Translations under genes and position numbers: made by a program
Shown: piece by piece, positions 57,130-64,000 of the stretch
How positions within the stretch are numbered: position 1 is the first letter of the stretch
Layout: each line of letters begins with the position of its first letter
The notes under the pieces: generated by a model
The model's input: only the letters and a program-made list of their open reading frames with translations
Told to the model about the DNA's origin: nothing
Database searches by the model: none
DNA from: Saccharina japonica
Lineage: Eukaryota; Sar; Phaeophyceae; Laminariales; Laminariaceae
Reading direction: 5' to 3'
Length of the DNA: 64,000 nucleotides
NCBI GenBank assembly: GCA_008828725.1
Contig: MEHQ01003804.1
Span: 653,555 to 717,554 of the forward strand

Positions 57130-60100
57130 TAATATACGATTCGAAATAAAAGTCCTTTCGCCTTATATGTGTACTTTTCGACGATGTTGTGAACGCAGAA
57201 GCATGTAAATTGAAGACCTTTGTGTTCGGAGCTGCGGAAGAGCGTACCGGTATGTTCTATCGTGTTTCCAGGCCAATGTTTATATCGCGAGCTGAACGCC
57301 CAGCTCAACAGCGTTAAGTCGGGAGAATCTGCGATCAAGAGCAGCTTCGAACATATATTCCATGAACTATGCTGCTTACTATTTATGGAACTAACTTGAT
57401 TCACCATCGCACTGCGCCCGTGTCCAATCTGCCTTGCATATACCCAATAAAGCCGGACAATGGTAGGTGTAGACTGCGTTCAAAGCGTCAGTATCGCCCT
57501 CACGGTTTCCGAACATGACGTGCGTAAGGTGTTTGCCCTGCAAAACACTCTTGAGCAACGACACGCTAGAGGTGGTGCCTTACCTGTCTACCTCCCCACA
57601 CGAAGATATCAGTACCTCGCCGGCAGTTTGACCCCGAAAACGTGTATCCAAGCACCTCGGTCAGTGTTTGTTTCTGCGAGTCTAAAATCAAAAATACAAG
57701 CAAAATTGTCATACGAGCCAGGAGTTGCTCACCTCAGGAGCTCAACCAGTCAGCCATGTTAATGCCAAAAACTGCATCCCCTTATGTGGAGTTTGGGTCC
57801 TTTAAGGTCCACTTGACTTTACTGCTTTTTCTAGGTGTATACTATCATGAATTACAGTTATGGCCTGTGATAACCGGTGCTACACATAGGCGAGTCACTT
57901 CGGTTCGTCGCTTCGAAATGATGCAGAATCCCTCGCCGGAGTAGATATCTTACGTATTGGTTTCATGATTGTATATTTGGTCATGCTTACCCTGGGTGCG
58001 TTTGATGCGTTACACCAACAACTTTGTTTATATCTTATTTTGAGTGAGGCTCAGCCTTATTTGCTCGAGTGGCCCTCTAGTGGTTAGATTGAACAAAGTA
58101 TATGTTTCCGCGCCGCCTAGAGTTTTGAACGTCAAACATCGGTAGCAATGCCAGCCATGTACATAACGACCGGTACAAGCTTCGAACAGGCGGTGCGTGC
58201 CGCCAGGAACAATCACCGCGACGTTGTGATCTGCAGCTGTGTAGGTGTGTGGGCTTGAACTATCAAAACCCAAGAGTATAGCTTTAGTCAAGAGATGAAA
58301 ATACTTGAAGGCGTAAGTTATAGTGGCCAACATATCTGTGATTTATTTCCCTTTAAAATAGGACCCGTTACTTGCAAGCGTTGGCATATTGTTCAAATAA
58401 AATGAACTCTAAAAACATGCATAAACACATCAGTCGACCCGATAATATAATGGTACCCTCGTATGCCAATATTTGTTGTTTCTTGGGTTAAAACATCACA
58501 TGGGTCAAGCATGGGTCGGAAATTTTAGTTTACTTGCAAAAATGAATAAAACATGGAATCAACGACTTTGGGAGTAGTATGCGTAGGCGCGATTCGAATA
58601 CAGTTGACGAGAAAAGAAAGGGTTGGAGTCTTCTCGCGATAAAATGGCAAGGCTTAAACCGTAGTCAGGACGAGTGACAACAGCGTACTTTGTGACCTCG
58701 GATCTGAGTGACGACTAGGAAGGAGAGAGAAGAGGAGGGCAAATATATTGAATGGGATGATTAAAAACAAAGAAAATAATACTTGTGGTAATGATATATA
58801 GGTGCACAAATACAATTTTCGAGGATACTCTTGATGTCGCAGCCGGTGTACGGTGATTATCAAGCACATATCAATACTCCCTCATATTTACTTAACGCAG
58901 GATACACGACCGGTACAACGCACGTTCGAGTATCATACGCCGTAGGTATGTATCCCACCAAGCGTTTCGCCGAAACCGTCGGTCCCACAGAGGAATTTCA
59001 AGATAAGCATCAAGTGTTGGGTTGTATGTACAGTAAGCTTAGAGATATATGGCGACTTCGGTAATCATGACATAACTACTCCGCCACTTCTGACCAAATG
59101 AGGACATCTGAGACCCACTCATGACCTAACGAGCACATCCGATGCTTGCCTAACGCAAATGGTATAGATGCATTATTTACCCTCAGAGTGTCGGCGTAGA
59201 AACGAGTTAACTGTTGGTGAAGGCGTCTCTGCCAAAAGTGTTGAGATTCTTGGATATGCAAGGGACGTCACCTATCCGTTAACGAAGCGAAATGTTCAAC
59301 CACAGTCAATTGGAATTTTCCGGATCTCCTGCTTATTATATCTAAGGACTCCTGGGCCCGCGTAGAGCGCTATTAATAACAACGGTCCAACTTGAGGCCC
59401 GTGCATACTCGCCTACTGGTGCTTAGCTCTGAAGAAAATTCAGCACCGTGAAAAACAAGTTTGGCTCCAAGGGTATCTTCGGTAAAATATATGGCAACCA
59501 GGAGGAACGTATAATGGGATTGCCGAACGTACCGATGTTGCAAATACCAAATATCGTTCATTTACGGAAGATACCGACGTTGTGTCACGCACCGGCATCG
59601 AAACAAATCCGAACGAACTCAAACCAATACCGAACTTCGCGAACGGTCGAGTACCAGCATCGAGACGATATCGAACAAATAACGGTACCCTTCTATTTGT
59701 GGTATAATGCACACCAGTACCTGCAGTTCTTGGGCGGGCGGGTCGAACTTCCCGGAGTGTCAGTAAAACACTACTAAACGTACAGTTGTGTCGGGTTCCG
59801 GTGTCGAAAAGACTCCTTCGTGCGAGTGTATCGGGTACCGATATCAAACCAATCCTGATCTCACCGTCTTCGGGTTCGGGTATCGTTGCCGTATCGAACA
59901 AATACCGCTAGCCCCGGTGTTTATAAAAACTATAGACCCGTATTGTTCGGGTGGGGGTACCGAAGTTTCCGTCGTGCTCGAGTATTGGTGTGGTGTTGGT
60001 ACAGAGGCATGCCGATGATTCCGGTACTGGTAATTTTAAGTCCGTAACGTACAATGTCAATGCTAACTACTACAAATGTACAAATTACATACACCCGCAG

Positions 60101-63100
60101 CACCACGAGCCTTCGATATATATGTCTGTAGCAAGAACACACAATTGACAACGTCAACGGCAAGTAAAGAAGTCCCGCGCCATCCCAACCATTTTGCAAA
60201 CGACAGCACGGATAGCAGAAGCCAATGCTGGCAGCACCGGCAATAACAACAATTAAACAAACAACATAACACAACGTGAAATGTAAAGAGGCAGAAAACT
60301 GCAGCTCAAAATTAGACAATGTGCTGCTGCCATGGGCTCTACCGCACAGTCTCCGCGTGTCATAGAAACCGAGGGCTCCAGTTTAGGTTTGTTATACGTA
60401 CGGCAAATTCAAACTCCCGCATTGAGCCTAGGTCTGCGGTGACCTCGCGTTGCTGCTGCTGGTACAACAATGTTGGATCATAAATGTATTATATATGATA
60501 GCGTTATGTGACACGGGTGCTTCTGCTTCTGCTGTGGGAGGGGTGCCAGCTAAGTTACAGATTAGCGGTGTATTCCGATACTAAAAACCCGACAACGCTG
60601 TGTCAAGGTCGCACAGAACAAACACCGGTACCCGGGGTATTGTGGTCACTGGTGCATTGGTACTCGGGAAATATTAAAGTAGACGCCATGAACTTGCCGA
60701 AGTGTCGTGTACCGTTATTGACTCATGTCCACACGTTCCTTTCTGTTGGGTATATATTTCGAAGAATAGCGAACTTACAAACCTGTCGGGCACCAGCAAT
60801 ATCCGCTAAAATCCCCCCTGAGCAGATTCGCACATACGCGAGCCGAACATACCCTTGAGTTATTCTATGTTCTACGACCGTTGCAGAGGTATGCGGCGTT
60901 TGGGTTGGGCACAACAGTTTAGTGAGTACCGCGACTAACAAGAGTTATGGTAAAGGACGACAACGCCTCTGTCAAGGATGTCATGGGGTTACCTAAGGGT
61001 TGCATGTATGTCAGTTCTGGTTTGTAAGTCGATAATCATACATACAAGTACACGTAGTCCATTTGAATTATATCGATGTCTCCATGCGAGGAATCTTTTC
61101 AGAAACTCAATTGGAGGCTCACCTACGTCGCATACAGTAGTGATCAGATGATAACCTCACGTTAATTTGTGACAGTCACTCTGTCCTGCATTGTGATACG
61201 TACGACCTCCTTTCAGAAGTGTGACACTATCTCTTCCAATTAACGTATCCACACAAACGTTCCCGTCTCTACGAATACGTATGGACTCCATCATATTTTC
61301 CGACCTATAGCAATCTTAGATGCTGATCACCCGACGGGCAAAGACTGTCGACCAATACCATCCACAGGTCAGTAAGGTGAGTCCAAGGTACGGCTATCGA
61401 AGACCGACAGAAGGCGAAATATGAACCCTATACCTCCCAATTAATCCAACCACCTTTATTGTAACAAAGACGGTGACCCATTGTAGAGCTGAAACACCAA
61501 TTTCAGATCGGGAATGCGCTATCAACACCCTAACAGACTAACAGTGACCGGGCTACAGCGAACGACCACGCCGGCTTTTCGGCTTTGCGTGTTAATGTGA
61601 TAATTCGGGAAGCAAAATACTATTCTTCCCGAATCGATGGTCGGCTTCGATATTTATTTGCAGTCTATTCCATAAGAAGGATAACATTCACCCCCATGAT
61701 TTTTGTACCACAGCGAGATCTCATTTATCGAATATTCACCCTCAATAAACTTCTCGCCAATAAACCCATTAAGCCAAATTTAAAAACCAAAAAGGTTTCG
61801 CGCCACCGATGGTGTTTGTCATTGAACTTGGGCGGCAATGCTATCTACTCATAGTCCCAAGCAGTAGAGCCTGCAAACGAGCACCTTGCCTCGTATTGAG
61901 CGACCGCTGCAACATAGTTCTCTGGGTTACGCGCGGTCGATTGACGAAAGTATGCAATACCTTATCGGCAGTAGCACATACGAAGGCGCTTATCGAAGTA
62001 CGAAAACAATATAAATGAAAGGAAGTTATACTATCAGATATATAATACCACAGACGGATATTTGGTCTGGTTCGGGAGGTGTTAGCATTGTTATTGTTAT
62101 GATTGTGATATAGGCCGCTAATATGCTGCTACATCTAAAAAGGCAAATTTTACTAAACGTACCCTCGTAAATTGTGGGGTATTGGTACTGTAGTTTTCCT
62201 TTGTTTCATGAGGCGTTTCTCCACGGTATTTGCAGAGTATCCTATGTCCAAGAAGTCAATGTTCGGTAACAAGATCGCGAGGCAATCGGGCCTACTGTTG
62301 TTGAGATACCTTGGCACGCCCTTCGTTAGCGCGGAATATTGAGGGAGAGATACAAAAGTTTTATGCATTGAGGATAGTAGACGATGTAATGTCATGCAAT
62401 CGTACTCGACTGTTCTATTTACGTGAATATGCCCGACGAAGACACTCTGTCTGCGGTTGTTTTCGCTTCAACAAACACCCACCCTTGCTATTAGAAGGGC
62501 GTAATTTTGTGCCGTGGGGTGTACACATCGGACTTACTGCATAAATCGTACAGTACACGAGATGTTTACAGTTTAACATACAAATTAATTCCAATCCATG
62601 TACACTTGAAAATTAATAAAAACATTGTAATAGCTTGCAGGAAGAATCGAGTAACCGCAACGTCGTTCTTTGCAATACTACAGCAGAAACGGGTTCTCAA
62701 ACAAATGAACGAACTCAATAGAGTACTTACTACACGCATCGGCGTTAAGTTGGCTCTGTAAAATGAAATGAAATGGCCAGAAGCTGAAAGAACTGACACA
62801 TATTCACTCTTTCCTCACAAATTGCAGTATTCGCAGCAAGTTTAGAGATTCCTTGGTATATATACAGAATACCGTCTCACAGGCGATGTTGTGTCTCCTC
62901 AGATACACCAGCCATTTGCCCCCCTTCCCCCCATTGTGCGGATGGGACGTTTCCGGGAGAAGACTCACACGTATACACATGACATGTGCATGGTGTAAGA
63001 AGAAGCACTGTGTTTGTGAACGCTGCTGTCAAACGTGCTCTGTGTAGCCACGTGCCTATACCGTGGGTCGTCAAGGAGGAGGTGGAAGAGAATGTGCACT

Positions 63101-63470
63101 TGTACCACCACGTTACCAAATATGCACACACAAGTAGAGCCTGTACCTGTCGTCAAAGGCCCATCATGAACACCACACAGGAGTGAGCCGCACCTCTCTG
63201 TCACGCTCCACCCTCACAGGTATGCGGGCAGTATCTTATCATCAAAGCCCGGGTCGCATCATCGTTATCGCAGACTGCTCCCAGGAGGGAGACAGCAACC
63301 CACGCGAGGCATCATCTCAGATCATAATGCCTCGCCACACCATATAAACCCCAATCTCCGTAGACCAGTATGAAACCGCCACATATCGGGAAACCAAGTA
63401 TCGAGCAACCGCATACCACAAACAGCCCCCCTATTCGGTGCGCGATACGATAGGTCCCGAATAATTATCA
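57130..63470. other. Long non-coding interval, no gene recognised
   Basis: Open frames rarely pass 100 codons and none has a recognisable domain. Part of 57665-57790 (GTTGCTCACCTCAGGAGCTC, AACCAGTCAG) resembles 25065-25115, pointing to another dispersed repeat. A/T-rich sequence prevails and no RNA gene was identified. Confidence 0.45.
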
Positions 63471-63472
63471 CC

Positions 63473-63602
63473 AATTGCCAGGTAAAACGGCAAGTCCCAA
63501 ATTCCATAATAAAACATCGCCAACGTAAAACGGCAACCCCAAATTCGATCCTTCATCATTGCCAAGGTAAAACGGCAACCCCAAATTCCATCCTCAAGAA
63601 TT
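63473..63602 (+). repeat. ~43-bp tandem repeat, three units, with a distant inverted copy
   Basis: GCCAAGGTAAAACGGCAACC followed by CCAAATTCCAT occurs three times (starts near 63476, 63522 and 63563). A partial inverted copy, GGGATTGCCGTTTTACCC, lies at about 63779-63796, so the region may be bounded by inverted repeats. Confidence 0.8.
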
Positions 63603-64000
63603 GTCAACGGGCCGATGTTCTCGGGCGGTACGGTATTTATGTGAAGACGGTGTTATTGATCTTGTTTGAAGGTTTTACCAGCATACTCACGTTTGTTGGA
63701 TTTTCCCCTTCCCGTAGTTACTGTCTCGCTATAGTTTAGGAGATATATACTGGAATCGAGATTGAGAGATTTGGCATCGGGATTGCCGTTTTACCCCTGT
63801 TGTGTACTCTGACAACAACAGAACATCTCTGATATATACCACCTCAAATCAAATCATAGCAGCCCCCCTGCTTGACACTCCCCTCGGAAGTATACAAGGA
63901 GACAACAATCCGCATCTGAATCCAAAAGTACCATAGGTATCAGTAATTGCCCCTGTACGTTGTGCGCAGTAAATCAATAGCCAAAGCGTACGGCACGATT
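63603..64000. other. Right edge, no gene recognised
   Basis: Apart from the inverted repeat piece at 63.78 kb I see nothing to annotate. Confidence 0.45.

Noticed and set aside
1-64000. Whole window as an integrated giant or phaeo-type virus (EsV-1-7, ankyrin repeats, PIF1-like helicase)
   Set aside because: These families are also abundant in stramenopile host genomes; there is no capsid, DNA polymerase or packaging gene, and spliced WSC exons and retroelement debris point to host DNA.
1-64000. CRISPR arrays, bacterial operons or phage modules
   Set aside because: No array with regular unique spacers, no run of co-directional genes with ribosome-binding sites; the tandem repeats lack spacers.

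Overview
The window looks like nuclear DNA of a photosynthetic stramenopile, most likely a brown alga. Four observations support this. There is a WSC-domain gene split into small phase-0 exons. There is a gene built from C-x4-C-x16-C-x2-H repeats, the EsV-1-7 motif that is expanded in brown algae. There are intronless proteins made of ~27-residue ankyrin-like repeats with CPWD and LQWAR signatures. There is also a DIRS-type tyrosine-recombinase retroelement. No bacterial operons or ribosome-binding sites are seen, and no rRNA or intact tRNA gene was recognised. Gene density is very low and most of the window is decayed repeat DNA. The species assignment is inference.

Layout. 1-4.9 kb: a WSC-domain gene on the + strand, open at the left edge, with four recognisable exons. 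4.9-17.8 kb: no confident gene, only minisatellites and degenerate tandem repeats (10.4-11.0 kb and 12.8-13.9 kb) and dispersed repeats. 17.8-19.0 kb: one intact ankyrin-repeat gene. 19-27.8 kb: repeat-rich, with CGAGTACT minisatellites and a three-armed MITE at 27 kb. 27.8-29.0 kb: an ankyrin pseudogene. 30.2-32.8 kb: a decayed DIRS-like element (RT, RNase H, tyrosine recombinase) with destroyed active sites. 35.1-36.5 kb: an EsV-1-7 repeat gene on the minus strand, broken by one in-frame stop codon.

40.2-40.9 kb: a short LINE fragment between direct repeats. 43.0 kb: a tRNA-derived SINE-like unit. 46.7-47.3 kb: a cluster of a 20-bp palindrome. 49.4-50.7 kb: tandem repeats and a MITE with TTAA target duplications. 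51.4-52.4 kb: a hairpin abutting a second ankyrin pseudogene, which is a diverged copy of the one at 28 kb. 55.3-56.5 kb: a homogeneous 70-bp satellite that is stop-free in all three + frames. 56.7-57.1 kb: a PIF1-like helicase fragment. 57-64 kb: no recognised gene.

The genes do not form a pathway. Two types (WSC, EsV-1-7) belong to expanded brown-algal families, and the rest is mobile-element debris. I found no convincing new multi-gene system. The most notable features are the three-frame-open satellite, the single-stop EsV-1-7 gene, the hairpin-type MITEs and two short over-represented motifs.
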